Translations under genes and position numbers: made by a program
Shown here: piece by piece, positions 1 through 8,722 of the stretch
How positions within the stretch are numbered: position 1 is the stretch's first letter
How the letters are laid out: every line of letters begins with the position of its first letter
Notes under the pieces: model-generated
Seen by the model: the letters and a program-made list of their open reading frames with translations, nothing else
The model's database searches: none
Told to the model about the DNA's origin: nothing
NCBI RefSeq assembly: GCF_002795245.1
Contig: NZ_PGVG01000003.1
Location: forward strand, 1 to 64,000
DNA: 64,000 bases
Reading direction: 5' to 3'
Source: Bradyrhizobium forestalis
GTDB taxonomy: Bacteria > Pseudomonadota > Alphaproteobacteria > Rhizobiales > Xanthobacteraceae

Positions 1-404
1 AAATACGCTATTCTGGTGCCGCATGGCGGGGACCTCCTTCCGTGTCTCGAACGTGTGCGAAGCGCTCGAAACACAGAAGAATCCACGTCATGCACCCTGT
101 CCATAACAATCGAACCGGACAGCCGTGGGACGAGCCCGGGCATGACGCGTTGCTGCGCGCGTCGACCCACAAATTTTCCTTCATCTTCGCGTTGTGTCCG
201 TGGAACAAAATCGCGTTTGGCGTGTCGTCGGACCGCCAACCTCGCGCAAGCTGCGCTTTCTACAAATAGTCAAATAATATGACTAGTCGGAACCAAACTT
301 CCGTGAAATAGTGCCTCCCGCCGCCTCGAAGGCCGGCCTTCAGGTGCCATGTTACCAATAGGCGCCTGGGATAACACAAGACGACTTCTTGGGAGACACG
401 CCTG
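1..404. other. Left-edge intergenic region
   Basis: No convincing gene is visible on either strand. The open frames here are short, have no recognisable domain and lack a good ribosome binding site. The stretch is less GC-rich than the genes around it, especially at 255-300, as expected of a promoter region. It ends with a GGGAGA ribosome binding site (391-396) for the first sugar-transport gene. A palindrome at 267-285 is listed separately. Confidence 0.6.
267..285. promoter_or_regulatory. Candidate operator upstream of the sugar locus
   Basis: The sequence reads TAGTCA-N7-TGACTA, a perfect 6-bp inverted repeat around an AT-only spacer. It overlaps a second 8-bp palindrome, GACTAGTC (281-288). 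It lies about 120 bp upstream of the first gene of an operon whose fifth gene encodes a FadR-type GntR regulator, so it could be that regulator's site. It does not match the textbook FadR-family consensus closely, so the assignment rests on position and symmetry only. Confidence 0.35.
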
Positions 405-1370
405 ATGACCCCTAAAGCCCTCTTTGCGGCCAGCGCCATGGCCGCCTTGCTGCTCGCGTTGCCGGCCAGTGCCGGCCAGCTCACCATCGGCTTCTCGCAG
501 ATCGGATCGGAATCCGGCTGGCGGGCCGCTGAGACTTCGGTCTCCAAGCAGGAAGCCGCCAAGCGCCAGGTCAATCTCAAGATCGCCGACGCACAGCAGA
601 AGCAGGAGAACCAGATCAAGGCGATCCGCTCCTTCATTGCGCAGAACGTCGATGCGATCTTCCTCGCCCCCGTCGTCTCGACGGGGTGGGATTCGGTGCT
701 GAAGGAAGCCAAGGAGGCCAAGATCCCGGTCGTGCTGCTCGACCGCGACATCGATCCCTCCGGCAAGGACCTCTATCTCACCGCCGTCACCTCTGACAGC
801 GTGCACGAAGGCGAGGTCGCCGGCGACTGGCTCGCGAAGACGGTCGGCAACAAGGCCTGCAACGTCGTCGAATTGCAGGGCACGGTCGGCGCCAGCGTCG
901 CCGCCAATCGCAAGAAGGGCTTTGACACTGCGATTGCCAAGCACGCGAATCTGAAGGTGGTGCGCAGCCAGACCGGCGACTTCACCCGCGCCAAGGGCAA
1001 GGAGGTGATGGAGAGCTTTATCAAGGCCGAAGGCGGCGGCAAGTCGATCTGCGCGGTCTATGCCCACAACGACGACATGATGGTCGGCGCGATCCAGGCG
1101 ATGAAGGAGGCCGGCCTCAAGCCCGGCAAGGAAATCCTCACCGTCTCGATCGACGCGGTGCCCGACATCTTCAAGGCGATGGCCGCCGGCGAAGCCAACG
1201 CCACCGTCGAGCTGACGCCGAACATGGCCGGGCCCGCGCTCGATGCCATCGCGGCCTTCAAGGACAAGGGCACGGTTCCGCCGAAATGGATCCAGACCGA
1301 GTCCAAGCTCTATACTGCCGCCGACGATCCGCAGAAGATCTACGACAGCAAGAAGGGCCTCGGTTACTGA
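405..1370 (+). CDS. ytfQ: Sugar ABC transporter substrate-binding protein, YtfQ-like
   Basis: This is a periplasmic binding protein of 321 residues for an ABC sugar importer. The N-terminus is a classical signal peptide (MTPKALFAASAMAALLLALP, cleavage after PASA). The mature part is a type I periplasmic-binding fold and resembles E. coli YtfQ throughout, including GFSQIGSESGWRAAE near the start, ELQGTVGASVA in the middle and DGEAN/GEAN-type hinge residues near the end. YtfQ binds galactofuranose/galactopyranose, and galactose-type sugars are the best guess here. The start is supported by GGGAGA at 391-396. It is the first gene of an operon with its own ATPase and two permeases. Confidence 0.9.
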   Translation: MTPKALFAASAMAALLLALPASAGQLTIGFSQIGSESGWRAAETSVSKQEAAKRQVNLKIADAQQKQENQIKAIRSFIAQNVDAIFLAPVVSTGWDSVLKEAKEAKIPVVLLDRDIDPSGKDLYLTAVTSDSVHEGEVAGDWLAKTVGNKACNVVELQGTVGASVAANRKKGFDTAIAKHANLKVVRSQTGDFTRAKGKEVMESFIKAEGGGKSICAVYAHNDDMMVGAIQAMKEAGLKPGKEILTVSIDAVPDIFKAMAAGEANATVELTPNMAGPALDAIAAFKDKGTVPPKWIQTESKLYTAADDPQKIYDSKKGLGY

Positions 1371-1485
1371 GGCGGGCATAAGGCCGGACTGCATCCAGCG
1401 GTCCGGCCCCCCTTCGAAGCCGCTGCGCGAACGAATAGGCTGGGCGTCCGCATCATCCGCGGGCGCCGGTGGGAGTGACGTCGCG

Positions 1486-3030
1486 ATGGAAAACAGTTCC
1501 GATCCTGCTTCGCCGCTGCTGGAGGTGCGCGGGATCAGCAAGAGTTTTGGTGCGGTGCGAGCGTTACAGGAGGTCGACTTCACGCTGCGTGCCGGTGAGA
1601 TCCATGCCCTGCTCGGCGAGAACGGCGCCGGCAAGTCCACGCTGATCAAGGTCGTCACCGGCGTATTCCCGCGCGATGCCGGCATTGTCCGGCTCGGTGG
1701 CGAAGAGGTCGCGCCGCGCTCGGCCAAGGCTGCGCTTGGCGCCGGCATTGCCACCGTCTACCAGGAGGTCAACCTGCTGCCGAACCTCTCGGTGGCGCAG
1801 AATCTGTTCCTTGATCGCCAGCCGATGCGCTTCGGCATCGTGCGAGAAGGCGAGATGCGCCGCCGCGCCAAGGCATTGCTTGCGGATTTCGGCCTCGATA
1901 TCGACGTCGCCGCGCCGCTCGGCAACTATTCCGTCGCGATTCAGCACGTCACCGCGATTGCCCGCGCGGTGGACCTCTCCGCGCGCGTGCTGATCCTGGA
2001 CGAGCCGACCGCGAGCCTCGACCGACACGAGGTCGAGATTCTCTTCGGCATCATGCGCAAGCTCGCCGGGCGAGGGATCGGCATCGTCTTCGTCAGCCAC
2101 TTCCTCGACCAGGTCTACGAGATATCGAACCGCATCACGGTGCTGCGCAACGGCCGCCTCGTCGGCGAGCGCGAGACCGCCTCGCTGCCGCGCCTGGAGT
2201 TGATCCGGATGATGCTTGGTCGCGAGCTGGCCGAGACCACCAGCGCGCGGGCTTCTGCCACCGAGCACAAGGCGCGCGAGATCTGCGCGAGCTTTGAGGC
2301 CTACGGCAAGGCCGGCTATGTCGCCCCGTTCGATCTCGAACTGCGCCATGGCGAGGTCGTCGGCCTGGCCGGCCTGCTCGGCTCGGGCCGGACCGAGACG
2401 GCGCGGCTGGTGTTCGGCGCCGAGCGCGCCGATCGCGGGCAGGCGCGGGTGGAGGGCGCAGCCGTGCGGCTGCAGTCGCCGCGCGATGGTGTGCGCCATG
2501 GCTTTGGCTATTGCCCGGAGGAGCGCAAGACCGACGGCATCGTTGCCGAACTCAGTGTGCGTGAGAACATCGTGCTCGCCCTCCAGGCCAAGCGCGGCCT
2601 GCATCGCCCGCTGTCGCGCCGCGAGCAGGACGAGATCGCGCGCCGGTACGTCAAGATGCTCGACATCCGCCCGTCCGATCCAGAGCGTCCGGTTGGCCTG
2701 TTGTCCGGCGGCAATCAGCAGAAAGTCCTGCTGGCGCGCTGGCTCGCGACTTCGCCGCGCCTCCTCGTGCTCGACGAGCCAACCCGCGGCATCGACGTCG
2801 GCGCGCATGCCGAAATCATCCGCCTGATCCGCGAGCTCTGCGACAACGGGCTTTCGCTGCTCGTGATCTCCTCCGAGCTGGATGAGATCGTGACCTATTC
2901 CGACCGCGTCGTGGTGCTGCGCGACCGCGCCCATGTCGAAGAGCTTGCCGGAGGGGCGATCGACGTCGGCAACATTCTCGCGGCGATCGCCGCCGATGGC
3001 GCCGCGACTGCGCATGAGGGTCGGGCATGA
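1486..3030 (+). CDS. ytfR: Sugar ABC transporter ATP-binding protein, YtfR-like
   Basis: This is a duplicated ATPase of 514 residues that powers monosaccharide uptake on the cytoplasmic face of the membrane. The first nucleotide-binding half has a good Walker A (GENGAGKST) and Walker B (LILDEPTAS). The second half has LLGSGRTE where Walker A should be but keeps an intact signature (LLSGGNQQK) and DEPTRGIDVGA, the usual asymmetry of the MglA/RbsA/YtfR family. The frame is open much further upstream (to 1243), but homology begins shortly after the ATG at 1486, so that start is used. The stop overlaps the next gene's ATG by four bases. Confidence 0.88.
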   Translation: MENSSDPASPLLEVRGISKSFGAVRALQEVDFTLRAGEIHALLGENGAGKSTLIKVVTGVFPRDAGIVRLGGEEVAPRSAKAALGAGIATVYQEVNLLPNLSVAQNLFLDRQPMRFGIVREGEMRRRAKALLADFGLDIDVAAPLGNYSVAIQHVTAIARAVDLSARVLILDEPTASLDRHEVEILFGIMRKLAGRGIGIVFVSHFLDQVYEISNRITVLRNGRLVGERETASLPRLELIRMMLGRELAETTSARASATEHKAREICASFEAYGKAGYVAPFDLELRHGEVVGLAGLLGSGRTETARLVFGAERADRGQARVEGAAVRLQSPRDGVRHGFGYCPEERKTDGIVAELSVRENIVLALQAKRGLHRPLSRREQDEIARRYVKMLDIRPSDPERPVGLLSGGNQQKVLLARWLATSPRLLVLDEPTRGIDVGAHAEIIRLIRELCDNGLSLLVISSELDEIVTYSDRVVVLRDRAHVEELAGGAIDVGNILAAIAADGAATAHEGRA

Positions 3031-4019
3031 CAGCGCTGCTACCGCGCCGCGGCCTTGCCCAGATCCTGGCGCTGATCGTCATCCTCGCGGTCGATCGCGT
3101 GGTCTCGCCGCAATTCTTCGACCTGCGCCTCCAGGACGGCCGGCTGTTCGGCAGCCTGATCGACGTGCTCAACCGCGGCACGCCGGTGGCGCTGCTCTCG
3201 CTCGGCATGGTGCTGGTGATCGCGACGCGCGGCATCGATCTGTCGGTCGGCGCCGTCATGGCGATCTGCGGTGCGATCGCGGCGAGCCTTGCCGACAGTC
3301 ACGGCCTGCCGGTGGTGCTGGCAGCCGCGCTTGGGGCCGGCCTCGTCTGCGGTCTCTGGAACGGCTTTCTCGTTGCCGTGCTCGGCATGCAGCCGATCGT
3401 GGCGACGCTGATCCTGATGGTCGCCGGGCGCGGTATCGCCCAGCTCATCACCGAGGGGCGGATCGTGACCTTCTCATCGCCGGATCTGGTCTGGCTCGGC
3501 AACGGCTCGGTGCTCGGCTTACCGGTGCCGGTCGTGATTGCCTTGGGCATGCTTATCCTCACCGGTGCGGTCGTGCGCGGCTCCGCGCTCGGGCTGCTGA
3601 TCGAGGCGACCGGCGGTAATGCGCGGGCGAGCGAGCTGGCTGGCGTTGGCACCCGCGCCATGATCCTGGCTGTTTATGTGTGGTGCGGCGTCTGCGCCGC
3701 GCTCGCCGGCGTGATCGCAGCGGCCGATATCATGGGAGCTGATGCCAACAATGCCGGCCTCTGGCTCGAGCTCGATGCCATCCTGGCCGTGGTGATCGGC
3801 GGCACCTCACTGTTCGGCGGCCGCTTCAGCCTCGTGCTGGCCGTGCTGGGCGCTCTGATCATCCAGACCATGAACACCGGCATTTTGTTGTCCGGCTATC
3901 CGCCGGAGTTCAACCTGCTGGTCAAGGCGGTGGTGGTGCTCGCGGTGCTGCTGCTACAATCGCCGAAATTCTCTGGTTTCGCCGGGATCGCCGCGCGGCT
4001 GCGGAGGACCAAGGCATGA
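3027..4019 (+). CDS. ytfT: Sugar ABC transporter permease, YtfT-like
   Basis: This is an integral membrane subunit of 330 residues from the RbsC/MglC/XylH family with eight or more hydrophobic segments. It contains the family hallmark GIDLSVGA near residue 75 and the later AVVIGGTSLFGG segment of the cytoplasmic loop region that contacts the ATPase. It overlaps the ATPase gene by four bases upstream and the second permease gene by four bases downstream, so the three are almost certainly translationally coupled. Two different permeases next to one ATPase is the YtfT/YjfF arrangement, in which the pore is a heterodimer. Confidence 0.88.
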   Translation: MTALLPRRGLAQILALIVILAVDRVVSPQFFDLRLQDGRLFGSLIDVLNRGTPVALLSLGMVLVIATRGIDLSVGAVMAICGAIAASLADSHGLPVVLAAALGAGLVCGLWNGFLVAVLGMQPIVATLILMVAGRGIAQLITEGRIVTFSSPDLVWLGNGSVLGLPVPVVIALGMLILTGAVVRGSALGLLIEATGGNARASELAGVGTRAMILAVYVWCGVCAALAGVIAAADIMGADANNAGLWLELDAILAVVIGGTSLFGGRFSLVLAVLGALIIQTMNTGILLSGYPPEFNLLVKAVVVLAVLLLQSPKFSGFAGIAARLRRTKA

Positions 4020-4996
4020 AAGGCCTGCCGCCCGCCCTCATCACCGCCATCGTGCTCGTCGCGGGCTTCGCAGCTTGCGCCATGCAATTCCCCAACATTG
4101 CCTCCACCCGCGTGGTCGGCAATCTCCTCACCGACAATGCCTTTCTCGGTATCGTCGCGACCGGTATGGCGTTCGTCATCATCTCCGGCGGCATCGATCT
4201 GTCGGTCGGCTCGGTGATCGGCTTCACCACCGTGTTCGTCGCGCTGGCGATCGAGCGCTGGGGCGTGCCACCGCTGGTCGCCTTCGTCGCCATCCTCGTA
4301 CTGTCGGCAGCTTTTGGTGCCGCGATGGGCGCGGTGATCCATATCTTCGACCTGCCGCCGTTCATCGTGACGCTGGCCGGCATGTTCCTGGCGCGCGGCG
4401 CGAGCTTCCTGCTGTCGACGGAATCGGTGCCGATCACCGCGCCGGTCTATTCCACCGTGTCGGACTTCGCCTTGCGGATGCCCGGTGGTGGGCGACTGAC
4501 CGCCATCGCAATCATCATGCTTGTGATCGTGATCGGCGGCGCCTTGCTGCTACATCTCACGAGGTTCGGCGCCAACGTCTATGCGCTCGGCGGCAGCCGG
4601 ACCACGGCGAGCCTGATGGGCGTTGCCGTCGGCAAGATGACGATCAAGATCTACATGCTGTCGAGCCTGCTCGCGGGGATCGCCGGCATCGTCTTCTCCT
4701 TTTACACCAGCGCCGGCTACTCGCTCTCCGCCGTCGGCGTCGAGCTCGACAGCATCGCCGCCGTCGTGATCGGCGGCACGCTGCTCACGGGCGGGCAGGG
4801 ATCGGTGATCGGCACCTTCCTCGGCGTGCTGATCCAGGGCCTGATCCAGACCTACATCAATTTCGACGGGACGCTGTCGAGCTGGTGGACCAAAATTGCG
4901 ACCGGCGTGCTGCTGTTCGCTTTCATCGCCTTGCAGCAGGGGCTGGTTGCGCTTGCACGCCGGCCGGTGAGGAAGAGTGCAGGAGCAACCACATGA
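4016..4996 (+). CDS. yjfF: Sugar ABC transporter permease, YjfF-like
   Basis: This is the second membrane subunit of the transporter (326 residues). Like the preceding permease it carries ISGGIDLSVGS and a VVIGGTLLTGG segment and is built of hydrophobic helices. Overall it resembles E. coli YjfF more than YtfT. The first ATG overlaps the previous stop (ATGA). The end overlaps the ATG of the downstream regulator by four bases, tying transport and regulation into one operon. Confidence 0.87.
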   Translation: MKGLPPALITAIVLVAGFAACAMQFPNIASTRVVGNLLTDNAFLGIVATGMAFVIISGGIDLSVGSVIGFTTVFVALAIERWGVPPLVAFVAILVLSAAFGAAMGAVIHIFDLPPFIVTLAGMFLARGASFLLSTESVPITAPVYSTVSDFALRMPGGGRLTAIAIIMLVIVIGGALLLHLTRFGANVYALGGSRTTASLMGVAVGKMTIKIYMLSSLLAGIAGIVFSFYTSAGYSLSAVGVELDSIAAVVIGGTLLTGGQGSVIGTFLGVLIQGLIQTYINFDGTLSSWWTKIATGVLLFAFIALQQGLVALARRPVRKSAGATT

Positions 4997-5769
4997 CCTC
5001 GCGCATCGTCGTCATCCCGACGCGGCGGGCCCACTCCAACCATGCGGAGGTGGCTCGCTCGATCGGCGTCGACATCATCGCCGGCCGCTATGCGGAAGGC
5101 ACGCGCTTGCCGGGTGATGCCGAGATGATCGCGATGTTCGGGGTGTCGCGGCCGGTGCTGCGTGAGAGCGTGAAGACGCTGGTTGCCAAGGGGCTGCTCA
5201 CCACCAAGGCGCGGGTCGGCACCGTCGTGCGCGAGCGCGGCGCCTGGAACATGTTCGATGCGGACGTGCTGGCCTGGCACCTGGACGCCGGCATCGACAA
5301 GCGCTTCCTCAACGACCTTGCCGAGATCCGCCTCGCGGTCGAGCCGCGTGCGGCGATGCTTGCAGCGGCGCAGCGGTCCGAGGAGGACCTGGTCGAGCTC
5401 CGCCGCAGCATGGAGCGCATGCGGCATGAAGCGTCCGACTCGGTGGGCTTTGCCGATGCCGATCTTGCGCTTCATGTGGCCGTGGCGCGTGCCTCCGGCA
5501 ATCTGTTCATGCGTTCGATCGGGCATGTCATCGAGGCCGCGCTGCGCGCCTCGTTCCTGCTCAGCGCCCCGGTTGAGGCGGAGGACCGCGACACCGTGCT
5601 GCTCTGGCATCAGAAGATCGTCGATGCCATTGCCGGCGGCGACGCCGACGCCGCCTCCGAAGCGATGATCTTCGTCATTCACAACGGTATGCATCGCCAT
5701 GAGGACGCCGCGATCGAGACTGCGCCGGGCGAGGCGCTGCCACCCGCGAAATCTGGAGAAAGATCGTGA
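4993..5769 (+). CDS. FadR-family (GntR) transcriptional regulator of the sugar operon
   Basis: This is a 258-residue regulator. Residues about 20-85 form the winged helix-turn-helix of GntR proteins, with the pattern G.RLPGDAEM...FGVSRPVLRE, then LVAKGLLTTKARVGTVV. The rest is an all-helical FCD ligand-binding domain with conserved Asp/His positions (DADLALHVAVARASGN). It lies inside the sugar operon, between the permease and the dehydrogenase, with four-base overlaps at both ends. It is therefore the probable local repressor, responding to a sugar or sugar acid as DgoR does for galactonate. The ATG at 4993 is chosen although the frame is open far upstream, because upstream sequence is the permease read in another frame. 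Confidence 0.85.
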   Translation: MTSRIVVIPTRRAHSNHAEVARSIGVDIIAGRYAEGTRLPGDAEMIAMFGVSRPVLRESVKTLVAKGLLTTKARVGTVVRERGAWNMFDADVLAWHLDAGIDKRFLNDLAEIRLAVEPRAAMLAAAQRSEEDLVELRRSMERMRHEASDSVGFADADLALHVAVARASGNLFMRSIGHVIEAALRASFLLSAPVEAEDRDTVLLWHQKIVDAIAGGDADAASEAMIFVIHNGMHRHEDAAIETAPGEALPPAKSGERS

Positions 5770-6692
5770 CCGAGCTTCGCATCGCCATCGTCGGATTCGG
5801 CAAGATCGCGCGCGACCAGCATGTCGGCGCGATCGCCGCGGTGCCGGGGGCGACGTTGGCGGCGGTGGCGAGCCGCAACGCTTCGCTGCCGGAATTGCCG
5901 CATTTCGCCACAATTGAGGAATTGCTGGAGCAGGGGCCACCGATCGACGCGGTGTCGCTCTGCACGCCGCCGCAGGTGCGCCGGGCCCAGGCCGCAGCCG
6001 CGCTCGCCGCCGGCAAGCATGTCATGCTGGAGAAGCCGCCGGGCGCCGGCGTCGCCGAGCTCGATCCGCTGATCGCGATGGCGGCGGGTGCGAAGCGGAC
6101 ACTGTTTGCGACCTGGCATTCGCGCTATGCGCCGGCGGTCGAGCCCGCGCGGCAATGGCTCGCCGAGCGCCGCATCTCCTCCGTGCACATCAGCTGGAAT
6201 GAAGACGTCCGTGTCTGGCATCCCGGGCAGGGCTGGATCTTTGAGCCAGGCGGTCTCGGCGTGTTCGATCCCGGCATCAATGCGCTGTCGATCCTGACCA
6301 GGATTCTGCCGAAGCCAGTGTTCGTCACCGCGGCTGAGCTTGGCTTTCCAGCCAACCGCCAGGCGCCGATCGCGGCGAACCTGACACTGACGGATATCAG
6401 CGGTCTGCCTGTGACCGCCGAATTTGATTTCCGCCAGACCGGGCCGCAGAGCTGGGACATCCTTGTCGAGACCGATCAGGGCCGGCTGACTCTGTCCAAT
6501 GGTGGCGCGCGCATGGCAATCGACGGCAAGGTGCTTGCCGAAGCGCCGGATGAGGAATATCGCGGACTCTACCGGCGCTTCGTCGAGCTCGCGGCGACCG
6601 GCGCAAGTGACGTCGACCTGACGCCGCTTCGCCTCGTCGCCGACGCCTTCCTGCTGGGCAAGCGCACGATCGTCGAACCGTTTGTGGATTGA
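5766..6692 (+). CDS. Aldose 1-dehydrogenase (L-arabinose/D-galactose), Gfo/Idh/MocA family
   Basis: This NAD(P)-dependent dehydrogenase of 308 residues should oxidise an aldose to its lactone, the first step of the non-phosphorylative arabinose/galactose pathway. It starts with a Rossmann fold (IVGFGKIARDQH), followed by EKPPGA near residue 90, the Gfo/Idh/MocA lysine motif. The segments FATWHSRYAPAVEPAR, VWHPGQGW and EPGGLGVFDPGINALS match my memory of Azospirillum brasilense L-arabinose 1-dehydrogenase and Pseudomonas D-galactose dehydrogenase closely. The GTG start overlaps the previous stop. Neighbouring epimerase and lactonase genes fit the same pathway. The exact sugar cannot be told from sequence. 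Confidence 0.85.
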   Translation: MTELRIAIVGFGKIARDQHVGAIAAVPGATLAAVASRNASLPELPHFATIEELLEQGPPIDAVSLCTPPQVRRAQAAAALAAGKHVMLEKPPGAGVAELDPLIAMAAGAKRTLFATWHSRYAPAVEPARQWLAERRISSVHISWNEDVRVWHPGQGWIFEPGGLGVFDPGINALSILTRILPKPVFVTAAELGFPANRQAPIAANLTLTDISGLPVTAEFDFRQTGPQSWDILVETDQGRLTLSNGGARMAIDGKVLAEAPDEEYRGLYRRFVELAATGASDVDLTPLRLVADAFLLGKRTIVEPFVD

Positions 6693-6694
6693 GC

Positions 6695-7771
6695 ATGGCC
6701 GCATCAAGAATCACAAGAGACGTTTTCGGAACGCTGCCGGATGGCCGCAAGGTCGAGCGCGTCGTGCTGCGCGGGGAGGGCGGCTTCGAGGCCCGCATCA
6801 TCAGCCATGGCGCAGTGCTCCAGGCGTTGATCGCGCCGGACGCCAAAGGCGGATACGACGACGTCGTCCTCGGCCATGACGCGTTCGCCGGCTACCTCGC
6901 CGAACGAAAGTTCTTCGGCGCCACGGTCGGCCGCTACGCCAACCGCATCGCCAAGGGACAGTTTCCGCTTCATGGCGAAACGGTGCAGCTTCCCGTCAAC
7001 AACGGCCCGAACGCGCTGCATGGCGGCCTGGATGGTTTCGACCGCAAGCTCTGGGAGATTGCGGAGATCGAGGAGGGCGCCGAGCCCGCGGTGGTGCTCA
7101 CCTATATCAGCCCGCATGGCGAGGAGAATTATCCCGGCAAGCTCGACGTGCGCGTGACCTATCGCGTCACCGGTCCGGCCGAACTGTCGCTCGTCATGGA
7201 AGCGCGGACGGACCGGACGACCATCGTCAACCTGACCAACCACAGCTTCTTCAACCTCGAGGGCGCGACGTCGGGTACGTCCATTCTCGATCACAAGCTG
7301 ACGGTCGCCGCAGACCATTTCCTGGCCATTGATGCCACGGCCATTCCGCTGCCGGAGCCGCCGCGCGCGGTTGCCGGCACGCCGTTCGACTTCCGCAGGG
7401 CCCGGCCGGTCGGCGAGCGGATCCGTGAGAGCGATCAGCAATTGCGAAATGGCAGGGGCTACGATCACACCTACTGCCTCGCCCGTGACGGCAAGCTTGC
7501 GCTCGCGGCGCGGCTCGAGGCGCCGCGCTCCGGGCGTATCATGGAGCTGTTCACCGATCAGCCCGGACTCCAGGTCTATTCCGGCAACTATCTCGACGGC
7601 ACCATTTCGGGCAAGGGCGGCAGGCTCATCCGTCAATCGGACGCCATGTGCCTGGAGCCGCACATCTGGCCTGATGCGCCGAACCGGCCGGACTTCCCGA
7701 GCCCGCGCCTTGATCCCGGCGAGGTGTATCGCCATCAGACCGTCTATCGCTTTTCGGTGAGGTCGCCATGA
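6695..7771 (+). CDS. galM: Aldose 1-epimerase (mutarotase)
   Basis: This mutarotase of about 358 residues interconverts alpha and beta anomers of hexoses so that transporter and dehydrogenase receive the right form. It shows GRYANRIAKGQF, NGPNALHGG (the first catalytic-site histidine), NLTNHSFFNL (the second) and, near the end, LCLEPHIWPDAPN-type residues with the catalytic glutamate. The ATG at 6695 is used; a TTG two codons upstream at 6689 overlaps the previous stop and is an alternative. It sits directly between the sugar dehydrogenase and the lactonase. Confidence 0.9.
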   Translation: MAASRITRDVFGTLPDGRKVERVVLRGEGGFEARIISHGAVLQALIAPDAKGGYDDVVLGHDAFAGYLAERKFFGATVGRYANRIAKGQFPLHGETVQLPVNNGPNALHGGLDGFDRKLWEIAEIEEGAEPAVVLTYISPHGEENYPGKLDVRVTYRVTGPAELSLVMEARTDRTTIVNLTNHSFFNLEGATSGTSILDHKLTVAADHFLAIDATAIPLPEPPRAVAGTPFDFRRARPVGERIRESDQQLRNGRGYDHTYCLARDGKLALAARLEAPRSGRIMELFTDQPGLQVYSGNYLDGTISGKGGRLIRQSDAMCLEPHIWPDAPNRPDFPSPRLDPGEVYRHQTVYRFSVRSP

Positions 7772-8649
7772 TGGAGCAGGTGCCAACGACTGTCCTCTCG
7801 GACCATCCTTGCCATCTCGGCGAAGGTCCGACCTATGACGTGACCACCGACACAGCCTGGTGGTTCGACATTCGCGAGGGACGGCTGTTCGAGGCGCAGC
7901 TCGGCAGCGGCGGCATTCGCGTCCACGCACTCGGCCGGATGGCGAGCGCGCTTGGACGCATCGATGCCGAGCGGCAGTTGATCGTGGCGGAAGACGGGCT
8001 CTACATCCGCACGCTCGCCGACGGCGCGATGACGCTGGTCTGTCCGCTCGAAGCAGACAATCCGGCGACGCGCTCAAACGATTGCCGCGTGCATCAATCC
8101 GGTACGTTCTGGGTCGGCACCATGGGACGCAAGGCTGAAGCAGGGGCAGGCGCGATCTACGCCTTCCACCGCGGCAAGATCTCGCTGCTGTTCCCCCGCA
8201 TCAGCATTCCCAATTCGATCTGCTTCTCGCCGGATGGCGCTACCGCCTACTTCGCCGACACCGCGCGCGCGGTGCTCTATGCGGTGCCGCTCAATCCGGC
8301 GACGGGCCTGCCGCGCGGCGAGCCGGAGGTGCTGTTGCGCCACACCGGCATCGGCGGCCTTGATGGCTCAGTATGCGATGCCGATGGAAACATCTGGAAT
8401 GCGTGCTGGGGCGCGAGCCGGATCGACGTCTATTCTCCGCGAGGCGAGCGCCTGCGCTCACTGAGCGTGCCGGCAAAGCAGGCGAGCTGTCCCGCCTTCG
8501 TCGGTCCCGATCTGTCGCGCCTCCTCGTCACCTCGGCCTGGCAGGACATGGACGCGGCCGCACGCGCCGCCGATCCGCACGCCGGTTGCACTTTTCTACT
8601 GGAGACATCTGCGCGCGGCCGCGCGGAACCCGACGTCAAGCTCGCATAG
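7768..8649 (+). CDS. SMP-30/gluconolactonase family sugar lactonase
   Basis: This is a six-bladed beta-propeller lactonase of 293 residues that would hydrolyse the sugar lactone made by the dehydrogenase. Metal-site residues of the SMP-30 family are in place: the glutamate of HLGEGPTYD near residue 18, the asparagine of RSNDCRVH near 110, PNSICFSPDG near 150 and the aspartate of GLDGSVCDADG near 200. It overlaps the epimerase by four bases (ATGATG at the junction). The aldonate dehydratase and aldolase needed to finish the pathway are not in this window. Confidence 0.87.
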   Translation: MMEQVPTTVLSDHPCHLGEGPTYDVTTDTAWWFDIREGRLFEAQLGSGGIRVHALGRMASALGRIDAERQLIVAEDGLYIRTLADGAMTLVCPLEADNPATRSNDCRVHQSGTFWVGTMGRKAEAGAGAIYAFHRGKISLLFPRISIPNSICFSPDGATAYFADTARAVLYAVPLNPATGLPRGEPEVLLRHTGIGGLDGSVCDADGNIWNACWGASRIDVYSPRGERLRSLSVPAKQASCPAFVGPDLSRLLVTSAWQDMDAAARAADPHAGCTFLLETSARGRAEPDVKLA

Positions 8650-8722
8650 GAGACCAGAGGCAGCCCACGACCACGTTCTCGACGCTACGAAGAAAACAGT
8701 CTGACACCCAAGGGAGTGAAAC

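Noticed and set aside
270..1754. Long minus-strand frame opposite the first binding-protein gene
   Set aside because: It is a stop-free shadow of the ytfQ-like gene. The product has no recognisable motif, while the plus-strand product matches YtfQ throughout.
1564..3015. Long minus-strand frame opposite the YtfR-like ATPase gene
   Set aside because: It is another antisense shadow; the plus strand has intact ABC motifs and coupled neighbours.
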